Source: Gammaproteobacteria bacterium (GTDB lineage Bacteria; Bacillota_I; Bacilli_A; Izemoplasmatales; UBA1188). Taken from it: a stretch of DNA of 5,100 nucleotides. The stretch covers positions 1 to 5,100 of the forward strand of contig JAILNJ010000026.1 in assembly GCA_024691665.1 (NCBI GenBank). Direction: 5' to 3'. The notes beneath the pieces are model-generated. The model was not told where the DNA came from, did no database searches, and saw only the letters and a program-made list of their open reading frames with translations. This document shows positions 1 to 5,100 of the stretch, piece after piece (position 1 is the stretch's first letter; every line of letters starts with the position of its first letter). A program made the translations under genes and the position numbers.

Positions 1-158
1 TCACCCCAAGTGATTCCATCCTTAGTTGAATTAATGCTGAATTCTGGTGTTGAAAGTTTTTTAGCTTCGTCTCCACCAGTATTGTCTCCAGTATTGCCAA
101 AACATCCAGACAGGACTAAAAAGCATAGAGGAAACAACGTGAGTTTACTTTTTTCCAT
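1..158 (-). CDS. Secreted lipoprotein, N-terminal part only (runs off left edge)
   Basis: The minus strand is open from an ATG at 158-156 to the window edge, giving the first 52 residues. The start MEKSKLTLF is followed by a hydrophobic stretch and a lipobox, LVLSGC, with the lipidated cysteine at residue 19. This is a textbook type II (lipoprotein) signal peptide, so the mature protein should be anchored to the outer face of the membrane. After the cysteine comes a Gly/Asn/Asp-rich linker (about residues 20-32), then a segment (about 35-52: LSTPEFSIN...GITWG) that resembles the first strand of a fibronectin type III-like or similar beta-sandwich module; that reading is inference from a short stretch. 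A GAGG ribosome-binding site (168-171) lies 9 nt before the start, which fixes it. Its own promoter probably lies in 186-221, and it is separated from the esterase operon by a terminator. The function of the missing part is unknown. Confidence 0.8.
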   Translation of the reverse strand, partial: MEKSKLTLFPLCFLVLSGCFGNTGDNTGGDEAKKLSTPEFSINSTKDGITWG

Positions 159-192
159 ATATAAATACCTCAACTACATAATTACATTATCT

Positions 193-221
193 ATCGTATT
201 TGACCGAAACAAATTAGTAAA
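193..221 (-). promoter_or_regulatory. Candidate promoter for the lipoprotein gene
   Basis: On the minus strand TTTACT (221-216) and TACGAT (198-193) are separated by 17 nt, each matching four of six consensus positions including the key ones. An overlapping alternative is TTGTTT (212-207) with GATAAT (191-186), but its 15-nt spacing is short. Either would give a 5' leader of roughly 20-30 nt before the lipoprotein start. It follows directly after the terminator of the preceding operon, where a promoter is needed. AT-rich sequence makes chance matches common. Confidence 0.35.
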
Positions 222-282
222 CTTTTTTATTTTGTGGTAAACATTTTAGGTTGTTTATTAAAAGTTTTATGATTTGTTTACT

Positions 283-311
283 AAAAAAGATGCGCCAGAA
301 CGCATCCTTTT
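283..311 (-). terminator. Intrinsic terminator of the pgcA-hydrolase operon
   Basis: The minus strand reads AAAAGGATGCG, a TTCTGG loop, then CGCATCTTTTTT. Arms GATGCG/CGCATC pair perfectly (289-294 with 301-306), and the stem extends by A-T pairs after one bulged base. The descending arm runs into six T residues, the classic Rho-independent form. It starts 22 nt past the esterase stop codon. The A-run on the other side means it may also work, more weakly, in the plus direction, but no plus-strand gene is seen here. Confidence 0.88.
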
Positions 312-332
312 AGTTGTATTAATAAGTATTTT

Positions 333-956
333 TTATTCAAATAACCACTTTAAGTTATCGTAATTACCATAGGTAGCTTCCCAGCAGTTGTGATCAAGTT
401 CTGGGTAAACAGTTAAGCTAACATCTGCGCAAGCTTCTTTTAATCTATCGTACATACGTTTGCCTTCTTCAGGAAAAACTGTAGTATCTAAAGCACCGTG
501 GAACAAACGGAATTTAATATTTTTGATTCTTCCTGAATTCCAATACATGCCACCACCACAACAGATAATAGCTTTATTAAATAATTCAGGTAAACACATC
601 ATTACTGAATAAATTCCATATCCGCCCATAGAGATGCCTGAAGCATTAAATCTAGTTTTATCTACATCATCTCTATCATAGATACTTTTAACTAGCGCTA
701 ATAAGTCATCAAACATTTCGTACCAAGTATCTTTATGACATTGTGGAAAAACACAAATACCATCTGACAAAGGTGAATCTTCTCTATCTAATGCATTGAG
801 AATTACAGAACCTTCAAAATTATCAAAATTAGTGCCTCTAGATCCTGCTCCATGGAGGTGGAACATTACAGGATACTTCTTTCCTTTTTGATAATTCTTT
901 GGGTAATAAAATAAGTAATGGATTCCTCTAAATTCTAATTTTTCACATCTTGCCAT
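333..956 (-). CDS. Alpha/beta-hydrolase fold esterase (predicted peptidase/CE1-like family)
   Basis: A 207-residue serine hydrolase. The visible triad is Ser109 in the nucleophile elbow GISMGG (107-112), Asp157 in LFHGALDTTV, and His189 in ELDHNCW. HLHGAGSRG (33-41) is the usual oxyanion-hole loop, and FPQCHKDTW (70-78) matches the P-Q-C...W pattern of 'predicted peptidase'/feruloyl-esterase-like alpha/beta hydrolases. These families cleave carboxylic esters, often on acylated carbohydrates; the substrate here is not readable. There is no signal peptide or membrane helix, so it is probably cytosolic. The protein is compact, with little or no lid domain. The start is supported by AAAGGA (967-972), 10 nt upstream. 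The gene begins inside the last codons of the SGNH hydrolase gene (14-bp overlap), so the two are likely translationally coupled. It is the last gene of the operon and is followed by a strong hairpin terminator. Fold and catalytic residues are secure; the specific activity is not. Confidence 0.88.
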   Translation of the reverse strand: MARCEKLEFRGIHYLFYYPKNYQKGKKYPVMFHLHGAGSRGTNFDNFEGSVILNALDREDSPLSDGICVFPQCHKDTWYEMFDDLLALVKSIYDRDDVDKTRFNASGISMGGYGIYSVMMCLPELFNKAIICCGGGMYWNSGRIKNIKFRLFHGALDTTVFPEEGKRMYDRLKEACADVSLTVYPELDHNCWEATYGNYDNLKWLFE

Positions 957-1719
957 ATAAGTTATATCCTTTATTGTTTTCTAATGCTTTTTTAGCAATA
1001 TCTATTAAGTCTTTTACTGTGTCTTTTGATACACCTTCAGTAGTGTCATCATAACTATGTCCTGAAGGTATAAACTTATTTGCATCTAAATCTGTTCTAC
1101 CTGTTAGGAAGAATACCCATAAGATGCCACATAATGTTCTTCCCATCTCGTTGAGATGATATCCATCTCTATCTAAGACATCTCCATATTTTTCTCTAGC
1201 TAATTTAATAGCTTCACCACTAGGAATAATATATGGGATTCCACTCTTTTTGCTTACTTCAATATAAGCTTCTTTAATATCTCTATCCATTGCGGCTTGA
1301 TCCATTGGATTAGAGCCATATCTTTCATGAGAGAAATTCTTAGAATAACTCCATGTTTTATGTAGTAAATATGTTGCATCACTATAATCTCTAATACCCT
1401 TCATTAAATTAGTTAATTCAGGGAAAAATGTAGATGCATCACATGAATCACCACTTCTTTGTTGGAAAGTAATGAAATCATATTTTCTATAAGTTAATCC
1501 TTCAAAAATATCACACCATTTAACTGGGTTTCTATTTCCATTTTCATATAGTTCATATGGCTTATCTTTACTTAAGAAATTCTTCCAATGTAAATCAATT
1601 GGGCATCCTCCTATATATAAAACATTAATATTAATATCTAGTCCCATTGCCTCTGCAATTTGATGGACATAAGTAGAGGTATCAACCGCAAAGGAATTAC
1701 CAACACAAAGAATATTCAT
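943..1719 (-). CDS. SGNH/GDSL-type hydrolase, DUF4886-like
   Basis: A 258-residue protein opening ILCVGNSF (3-10), where the GNSF motif replaces GDSL and Ser9 is the predicted nucleophile. YIGGCPIDLHW (35-45) fits block II with an oxyanion glycine. The block III region is ITFQQRSGDS (83-92), with a Gln-Gln-x-Ser signature in place of the usual GxN, as I recall for DUF4886-type proteins. DRDGYHLN (183-190) is block V, giving the Asp185-x-x-His188 pair. Members are putative esterases or deacetylases; the sequence does not identify the substrate. No signal peptide is present, unlike many secreted SGNH carbohydrate esterases, so a cytosolic role is inferred. AAGGAG (1733-1738) lies 13 nt before the ATG, slightly far, and sits inside the end of the upstream mutase gene. 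The ATG is 1 bp past the mutase stop, and the 3' end overlaps the downstream esterase by 14 bp, marking the middle cistron of an operon. The TGA stop together with TGG for every Trp fits the standard bacterial code. Confidence 0.87.
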   Translation of the reverse strand: MNILCVGNSFAVDTSTYVHQIAEAMGLDININVLYIGGCPIDLHWKNFLSKDKPYELYENGNRNPVKWCDIFEGLTYRKYDFITFQQRSGDSCDASTFFPELTNLMKGIRDYSDATYLLHKTWSYSKNFSHERYGSNPMDQAAMDRDIKEAYIEVSKKSGIPYIIPSGEAIKLAREKYGDVLDRDGYHLNEMGRTLCGILWVFFLTGRTDLDANKFIPSGHSYDDTTEGVSKDTVKDLIDIAKKALENNKGYNLYGKM

Positions 1720-1720
1720 A

Positions 1721-3409
1721 TTACTTTAATAACTCCTTAACATCAGAAATATGTTCTTTATATTTTGCATCATTGTTAATAAAGTTATCTCCACAAATAG
1801 AAGTATACATTTTTAATTTAGGTTCAGTACCTGAAGGACGAACAACAATTGTGGTTCCATTATCTAAGAATAACTTTAGTACATTAGATTTTGGCAATCC
1901 ATTTACGCCCTTCTCGTAGTCGATAATATCAATGACTTTGTAGTTACCAATTTCTCTAATTTTGTTTCTAAAACTGTCCATAATCTCACTCATTTTAGCA
2001 AAACCAGATGATCCTTCGAACTCAAAGGAGTCTAAATAGTTAGAGAAATAACCAAATTCATCATAAAGTTTATTAAGTTTACTAATTAAAGAAATACCTT
2101 GATGTTTATAATAAGCAAACATTTCAGCGATAAGGAAAGTACCATCCACTGCGTCTTTGTCTCTAACATAACCACCACTTAAATAACCATAGCTTTCTTC
2201 AAAACCAAAGATATAACGATTTTCTTCACCTTTAGTTTCTAATAAGCCGATTTGTTCGCCAATAAATTTAAATCCTGTAAGGACTTCAACAATTTGTACA
2301 CCATATTTATCCGCTACTTTCTTAACCATATCTGTTGTGACAATAGTTTTAATAGCAATTGGGTTTTTAGGCATCTTATTGTGTTTAATTCTTAAAGAAC
2401 AAATGTAGTCAAGTAATAAGACACCAACTTGGTTACCTGTTAAAAGTTTATAGTCATCTTTATCTTTAACTGCTATACCAACACGGTCAGCATCAGGGTC
2501 AGTAGCGATCAAAATATCAGCATTATTCTTTTTAGCGTATTCAATGCCAACTTGCATTGCTTCTTTGATTTCAGGATTTGGATATGGACAAGTTGTAAAA
2601 TTTCCATCTGGTTCTTCTTGTTCTTTAACAACAATAACATTATTAAATCCAGATTCTTTAAGAATCCTAGTTACTGGTTTTAATCCTGTTCCATGAAGTG
2701 GAGAATAAATGATTTTTACGTTCTTATCAACAGGTTCATCAACAAGTAAAGTTTCTTCCTTTACACGGTTGATAAACTTTGTATATAAATCATCTTTAAT
2801 AATTTCAATTTTGTTTTCTTTTAAAAGCGCATCATAATCACCATGTTTTGGATCTTTGAATACATCAAGAGCATTTATTTCAGCAAGAATCTCCGAAGCT
2901 GCTTGAGTGGTGATTTGACAGCCATCACTTCCATATACTTTATAACCATTGTATTTAGATGGATTATGGGAAGCTGTAACCATAATACCTGCAGAACAAT
3001 TAAGTTCTCTAACCGCATAACTTAAACAAGGTGTAGGCATAAGTTCTTTATAAATATGAACTTTAATTCCGTTAGCGGCAAAAACCTCTGATGCAGTATG
3101 TGCAAATAAGGTTGATTTGATTCTAGAATCAAAGCTAACTGCAATACTAGGATTTTTTGGATATTTCTTTAAAACATAATTAGCTAAACCTTGTGAGGCT
3201 TTTCTAACCATATAAATATTCATTCTATTAGTTCCTGCACCAATAACTCCTCTAAGTCCACCAGTGCCAAATTCTAAATTACGATAAAAGGCATCTTCTA
3301 TTCTTTTATCATCATTTTCTATATCTTTTAAATCTTTTACTAAATCTGGGTCTTCTGTAGCGTGTTCAACCCATTTTTTGTACTCATTATAAATATCGAT
3401 ATTGCTCAT
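1721..3409 (-). CDS. pgcA: Phosphoglucomutase / phosphomannomutase, alpha-D-phosphohexomutase family
   Basis: A 562-residue cytosolic enzyme, close to the usual length of the family, interconverting glucose-6-phosphate and glucose-1-phosphate (perhaps also mannose phosphates) through a phosphoserine intermediate. All four signature sites are intact and in order: FGTGGLRG (47-54) at the N-terminal phosphate/substrate region; TASHNP (145-150), with Ser147 as the phosphorylated serine; the Mg-binding loop DPDADR (304-309); the sugar-specificity loop GFEESYG (402-408); and the C-terminal phosphate clamp RPSGTEPK (524-531). The order and the GFEES form match the Bacillota PgcA type rather than GlmM or short phosphomannomutases; dual specificity cannot be excluded. 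Glucose-1-P feeds UDP-glucose, glycolipid and polysaccharide synthesis or, in reverse, glycogen and disaccharide breakdown. The start is set by GAGG (3419-3422), 9 nt upstream, preceded by an extended -10 promoter. It is the first gene of a three-gene operon with two esterase-type hydrolases. No truncation or frameshift is seen. Confidence 0.96.
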   Translation of the reverse strand: MSNIDIYNEYKKWVEHATEDPDLVKDLKDIENDDKRIEDAFYRNLEFGTGGLRGVIGAGTNRMNIYMVRKASQGLANYVLKKYPKNPSIAVSFDSRIKSTLFAHTASEVFAANGIKVHIYKELMPTPCLSYAVRELNCSAGIMVTASHNPSKYNGYKVYGSDGCQITTQAASEILAEINALDVFKDPKHGDYDALLKENKIEIIKDDLYTKFINRVKEETLLVDEPVDKNVKIIYSPLHGTGLKPVTRILKESGFNNVIVVKEQEEPDGNFTTCPYPNPEIKEAMQVGIEYAKKNNADILIATDPDADRVGIAVKDKDDYKLLTGNQVGVLLLDYICSLRIKHNKMPKNPIAIKTIVTTDMVKKVADKYGVQIVEVLTGFKFIGEQIGLLETKGEENRYIFGFEESYGYLSGGYVRDKDAVDGTFLIAEMFAYYKHQGISLISKLNKLYDEFGYFSNYLDSFEFEGSSGFAKMSEIMDSFRNKIREIGNYKVIDIIDYEKGVNGLPKSNVLKLFLDNGTTIVVRPSGTEPKLKMYTSICGDNFINNDAKYKEHISDVKELLK

Positions 3410-3436
3410 TTAATAGTTCCTCGCTATCACCGATAT

Positions 3437-3467
3437 TTTATACCAGCAAAATAATGTTTTTAATAAA
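3437..3467 (-). promoter_or_regulatory. Candidate extended -10 promoter of the pgcA operon
   Basis: On the minus strand TGGTATAAAAT (3445-3435) is an extended -10 element: TG, one base, then TATAAA. The -35 is poor (TTTATT or TTATTA around 3467-3461, with 18-19 nt spacing), as is common when TGn is present. Transcription would start near 3430, about 20 nt before the pgcA start and just before its GAGG ribosome-binding site. The weak -35 overlaps a small inverted repeat, GTTTT-TAAT-AAAAC (3456-3469), that could be an operator. Confidence 0.5.
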
Positions 3468-3508
3468 ACAGTTCGAGTTTTTCACATAGTTAAAAGAACA
3501 TTTTGAAA

Positions 3509-3525
3509 AAGAAATATAATTTCTT
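3509..3525. repeat. 17-bp inverted repeat upstream of pgcA
   Basis: AAGAAAT and ATTTCTT form perfect 7-bp arms around a 3-nt ATA centre. It lies between the terminator of the membrane-protein unit and the pgcA promoter, about 65 nt upstream of the predicted -10. It could be a regulator site, or simply a chance palindrome in very AT-rich DNA. No T-tract long enough for a terminator follows on the plus strand; on the minus strand it is followed by TTTTTC, so a weak backup terminator is also possible. Confidence 0.3.
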
Positions 3526-3572
3526 AAATTTAAAAGTTTACTACAAGTTAAGAAAACAAATAGTTTAGTTTA

Positions 3573-3599
3573 CAAAACAAAAAGGGCTTATAAGGCCCT
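3573..3599 (-). terminator. Intrinsic terminator after the ywaF-like gene
   Basis: The minus strand reads AGGGC, a short CTTATAA turn, then GCCCTTTTTGTTTTG. Stem pairs are 3583-3587 with 3595-3599, GC-rich in an otherwise AT-rich gap, and the descending arm leads straight into a T-rich tract. It sits about 20 nt past the stop codon of the YwaF-like gene, so the right-hand membrane unit is probably transcribed separately from the pgcA operon. The stem is short (5 bp), so read-through may occur. Confidence 0.75.
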
Positions 3600-3604
3600 A
3601 TTCT

Positions 3605-3660
3605 GTTTTTTAAGTTTACTAAGCGGTTTTATTTTCTTTTTGTTTTTTAAGGTTTACTAA
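3605..3660. repeat. Imperfect direct repeat of 18-19 bp at the 3' end of the ywaF-like gene
   Basis: Copies at 3605-3622 and 3642-3660 are identical (G, six T, AA, G, TTTACTAA) except for one extra G in the second, and are offset by 37 bp. The right copy encodes LVNLKK in the protein; the left copy includes the stop codon. Flanking bases are not repeated, so this is not a simple tandem duplication. It may have arisen by slippage or be a chance match between T-rich stretches. Confidence 0.5.
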
Positions 3661-4437
3661 TTTCTTGATTAAATGATAACCACCAATGAATAAAGCCATA
3701 TAAATGAAATAAAGTAGCATTACCACTATGGTGTATAAAACTTGGATTCCATTAACCATATTAGTGATGATGAAGAATGGAGTGCCACTATCTCTCATTA
3801 AGAACATGTAGTTAGATTGATAATCTGTTGGTTCTTGAATGATATCTACCACTAAAGCAATTAATTCAAATGTTAAAAGGATAATACCCACAATCCAAAT
3901 GTTCTTGATTTCCATCTTTGCTAACTTTGTTAGAGTAATGTAAATCGCAGCAAAACCACTGATACAGTGTGTAAAGACAGAAACATTAACGTGGAATGAA
4001 AGAATTGGTGATGTAAAGATATTACCTGCTAAATATGTACCAGCGATACATGCTATGTAGCCAAAAATCATCGTGAAATCTAAAGCAGCTTCTTGAATTC
4101 TTCCTTTACCGAATCCTGCGACAGGAAGAGAAATCAAAAGGATTGAACATAAATATAAAGGTAAAACTCCTCTAAATGCCCAGAAATCATGTAATTCAAA
4201 CATATGAAGAATAATCTTCACCACTTCCGCGGTGATCATTACAATCGCTGCTACTTTTAATACTTTAAATTGTTTTTCTCTTGGTTTATCTTTGTTCTTT
4301 TTATAACAAAGAACCGCTAATAAGGTTGTAATGATAATAGCGATAGTTACAAAAACTAAATGTTGCCATGAAAACCAACCTTCAGCTTCATACAAACTAG
4401 GTCCAAAACCAAAATAACGCCCAATATTTTCCCACAT
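3619..4437 (-). CDS. YwaF/TMEM164-like integral membrane protein
   Basis: A 272-residue polytopic membrane protein with about seven hydrophobic segments (roughly residues 25-44, 60-80, 91-108, 119-139, 150-171, 179-200 and 220-256) and a Lys-rich cytoplasmic tail (258-270). The pattern fits the bacterial YwaF (TIGR02206) family, which shares a fold with animal TMEM164: WQH near the first helix (24-26), LPLYLC (92-97), a histidine-containing segment (HVNVSVFTHC, 149-158), and the NYMFL stretch (209-213). Human TMEM164 has been reported as an acyltransferase for ether phospholipids using a conserved cysteine; Cys97 with His157 (or His149) could be the equivalent pair. That is inference, and the bacterial proteins have no settled function. 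AAAGGAG (4447-4453) lies 9 nt before the ATG and overlaps the stop codon of the 111-residue gene upstream, so the pair is co-transcribed and probably coupled. It is followed by a hairpin terminator. Confidence 0.85.
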   Translation of the reverse strand: MWENIGRYFGFGPSLYEAEGWFSWQHLVFVTIAIIITTLLAVLCYKKNKDKPREKQFKVLKVAAIVMITAEVVKIILHMFELHDFWAFRGVLPLYLCSILLISLPVAGFGKGRIQEAALDFTMIFGYIACIAGTYLAGNIFTSPILSFHVNVSVFTHCISGFAAIYITLTKLAKMEIKNIWIVGIILLTFELIALVVDIIQEPTDYQSNYMFLMRDSGTPFFIITNMVNGIQVLYTIVVMLLYFIYMALFIGGYHLIKKLVNLKKQKENKTA

Positions 4438-4451
4438 AATTTAAAACTCCT

Positions 4452-4787
4452 TTAAAGTGTAGTATTGATATCAATTACTGATTTGTTGCTTAGTAATTCA
4501 TGATTAGACAATATCTTATTTAACTTATAAACGCTAATATAACCTAAAATTGGAACAAATAACATAACTAAATAAATAATAGTCCAGTTGGATTTAAATT
4601 TTCTGTTATGCATTTTTCTTTGATTCATCACATATGTGAATGCGCACATATTATCACTATAAATTAATAAAATGGATTCAATAATCGAGGCAGTACCAAT
4701 AGCATAACCAATAGTGCCTATAATGAATGAACTTACTACTGCTAAAGCAAATATAATGACCACTATTACGATTGTCTTAACAAGCAT
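4452..4787 (-). CDS. Small membrane protein of unknown function
   Basis: I do not recognise this 111-residue protein. It begins with a very hydrophobic region (about 4-43, long enough for two helices, with a Gly-rich turn near 24-31), has a basic loop (QRKMHNRKFK, 56-65) likely on the cytoplasmic side, a further helix (about 68-87), and a polar tail ending in Thr-rich residues. There is no catalytic motif and no lipobox. The gene ends 14 bp before the YwaF-like gene, whose ribosome-binding site overlaps this stop codon, so they form one unit. The start is uncertain: an in-frame TAA (4793-4791) lies two codons upstream of the ATG, and there is no good Shine-Dalgarno site before this ATG or the later ones at codons 47 and 54. 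The first 32 bp or more overlap the plus-strand membrane ORF head to head, so one of the two starts may be wrong. Confidence 0.65.
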   Translation of the reverse strand: MLVKTIVIVVIIFALAVVSSFIIGTIGYAIGTASIIESILLIYSDNMCAFTYVMNQRKMHNRKFKSNWTIIYLVMLFVPILGYISVYKLNKILSNHELLSNKSVIDINTTL

Positions 4788-5100
4788 AATTTACTTATGC
4801 AATATAGTTGTTATAGCCACTATGATTTATGATGCAAATCATGTGGTTAACACAGATGAAATATTAAGTACTATTTTGAATAATAGATTTTTAATTCCTT
4901 CCATTATAATTACCGCTATCTGCATTATTGCAAAGTTAGTAGTGGGAATTATTTATGGGAAAAACGGGAAAGATAATCCTCTTAAATTCATATTCATAAT
5001 GAAATTCGTAAATCTTCCTATGAATTTATTCTTAATTGTTTTAGCAATTGCTTTATATTTAAGTTCTTCTCTAGCAATGGCAATTGCTTGTTTATGCTTA
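4756..5100 (+). CDS. Multi-helix membrane protein, 5' part only (runs off right edge)
   Basis: A plus-strand frame is open to the window edge: 115 codons from the ATG at 4756, 126 from the in-frame ATG at 4723, or 93 from the ATG at 4822. The frame is closed by TAA at 4705-4707. The product has clear helices (counting from 4756: about 2-24, 46-67 and 88-115), a polar loop (YDANHVVNTDE), and a charged loop GKNGKDNPLK (68-77) followed by IMKFVNLPMN. That last part resembles the K-[LF]-x-x-[LI]-P pattern of small Bacillota membrane proteins of unknown function; this is a weak family hint. The minus strand of 4794-5100 is broken by stops in all three frames, and codon choice on the plus strand looks natural, so I think this is a real gene. 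None of the possible starts has a convincing Shine-Dalgarno site. The 5' end overlaps the divergent 111-residue gene by 32 bp or more, so a start at 4822 would remove the conflict at the cost of the first helix. Confidence 0.6.
   Translation, partial: MTTITIVLTSIIYLCNIVVIATMIYDANHVVNTDEILSTILNNRFLIPSIIITAICIIAKLVVGIIYGKNGKDNPLKFIFIMKFVNLPMNLFLIVLAIALYLSSSLAMAIACLCL
4810..4837 (-). promoter_or_regulatory. Candidate promoter of the 111-residue/ywaF-like unit
   Basis: On the minus strand TTGCAT (4837-4832) and TATAAC (4815-4810) are separated by 16 nt; each is a good match to the vegetative consensus. Transcription would begin near 4803, about 15 nt before the ATG at 4787, leaving a very short leader without a Shine-Dalgarno site. 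The element lies inside the opposing plus-strand open frame, and its -35 falls within an inverted repeat (4822-4842). Confidence 0.4.
4822..4842. repeat. 21-bp inverted repeat at the divergent gene start
   Basis: ATGATTT (4822-4828) and AAATCAT (4836-4842) are perfect 7-bp arms around a 7-nt spacer; a nested repeat ATGAT-GCAA-ATCAT (4829-4842) overlaps it. It covers the -35 of the candidate minus-strand promoter, where a dimeric regulator could block or aid transcription. It also lies within the plus-strand ORF, so it may be coincidental coding sequence. Confidence 0.35.

Noticed and set aside
10..240. A 76-codon plus-strand open frame at the left edge.
   Set aside because: It is antisense to the lipoprotein start and its promoter region, has no ribosome-binding site, and its product has no domain-like pattern. 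The minus-strand lipobox and GAGG site explain the region better.
943..960. Possible TGA-as-tryptophan code, since the SGNH gene ends with TGA.
   Set aside because: All tryptophans I checked in the window are TGG, and reading through the TGA adds only a few codons before TAG, so the standard bacterial code fits.
2843..3025. A 60-codon plus-strand open frame inside the mutase gene.
   Set aside because: It lies entirely antisense to the conserved region of pgcA that includes TASHNP; it is a shadow of that gene.
3410..3618. A riboswitch or structured leader upstream of pgcA.
   Set aside because: The predicted leader after the extended -10 is only about 20 nt, and no conserved aptamer-like pairing or attenuator hairpin with T-tract is visible between promoter and start.
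2065..3660. Recurring GTTTACTAA-like words in several places (for example near 276, 2071, 3536, 3615 and 3653), considered as a dispersed repeat or operator family.
   Set aside because: Some copies encode ordinary Leu-Val-Asn or Ser-Lys-Leu codons and spacing is irregular; the word is expected in such AT-rich DNA. Only the 3605/3642 pair is long enough to report.
4788..5100. A minus-strand gene upstream of the 111-residue ORF.
   Set aside because: All three minus frames are interrupted by stops across this stretch, whereas one plus frame is fully open with membrane-protein character.

Overview
The window is AT-rich DNA (roughly one third G+C) with short, AT-rich intergenic gaps. It has Gly-Glu-type Shine-Dalgarno sites (AAGGAG, AAAGGAG, GAGG) and T-tract hairpin terminators. 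All tryptophans read in the proteins are TGG, and TGA is used as a stop. The YwaF-type membrane protein, the lipobox lipoprotein and the PgcA-type phosphoglucomutase point to a low-GC Bacillota/Mycoplasmatota relative, perhaps a gut-type lineage of Bacilli or Erysipelotrichia. That assignment is inference from style and gene families, not from a marker gene.

Layout from left to right: (1) positions 1-158, minus strand, the N-terminus of a secreted lipoprotein whose body lies off the left edge. (2) Positions 159-332, a gap with a candidate promoter for the lipoprotein and the intrinsic terminator of the next unit. (3) Positions 333-3409, minus strand, a three-gene operon read right to left: a phosphohexose mutase (pgcA-like), a DUF4886-type SGNH hydrolase, then an alpha/beta-hydrolase esterase. 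The cistrons are tightly packed: the mutase and SGNH genes are 1 bp apart and the two hydrolases overlap by 14 bp. (4) Positions 3410-3618, a gap with an extended -10 promoter for that operon, inverted repeats, and the terminator of the unit upstream. (5) Positions 3619-4787, minus strand, a two-gene membrane unit: an unrecognised 111-residue membrane protein followed 14 bp later by a YwaF/TMEM164-like integral membrane protein. (6) The right end, plus strand, an open frame for a multi-helix membrane protein that runs off the window. Its 5' end overlaps the 111-residue gene head to head.

The central operon couples sugar-phosphate interconversion (glucose-6-P/glucose-1-P) with two small hydrolases. 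Neither hydrolase has a signal peptide, so both are probably cytosolic. A reasonable inference is that the hydrolases remove ester groups from imported acylated sugars, or from another acyl ester, before or beside entry into hexose-phosphate metabolism; the substrate cannot be read from sequence. The membrane unit on the right appears independent, since a terminator separates it from the operon.

I see no CRISPR array, tRNA, rRNA, insertion sequence or phage signature. Nothing here makes a strong case for a new defence or mobile system. The points most worth a second look are the hydrolase-mutase operon, the divergent overlapping membrane ORFs with an inverted repeat at their shared start, and the Cys/His pair in the YwaF-like protein.
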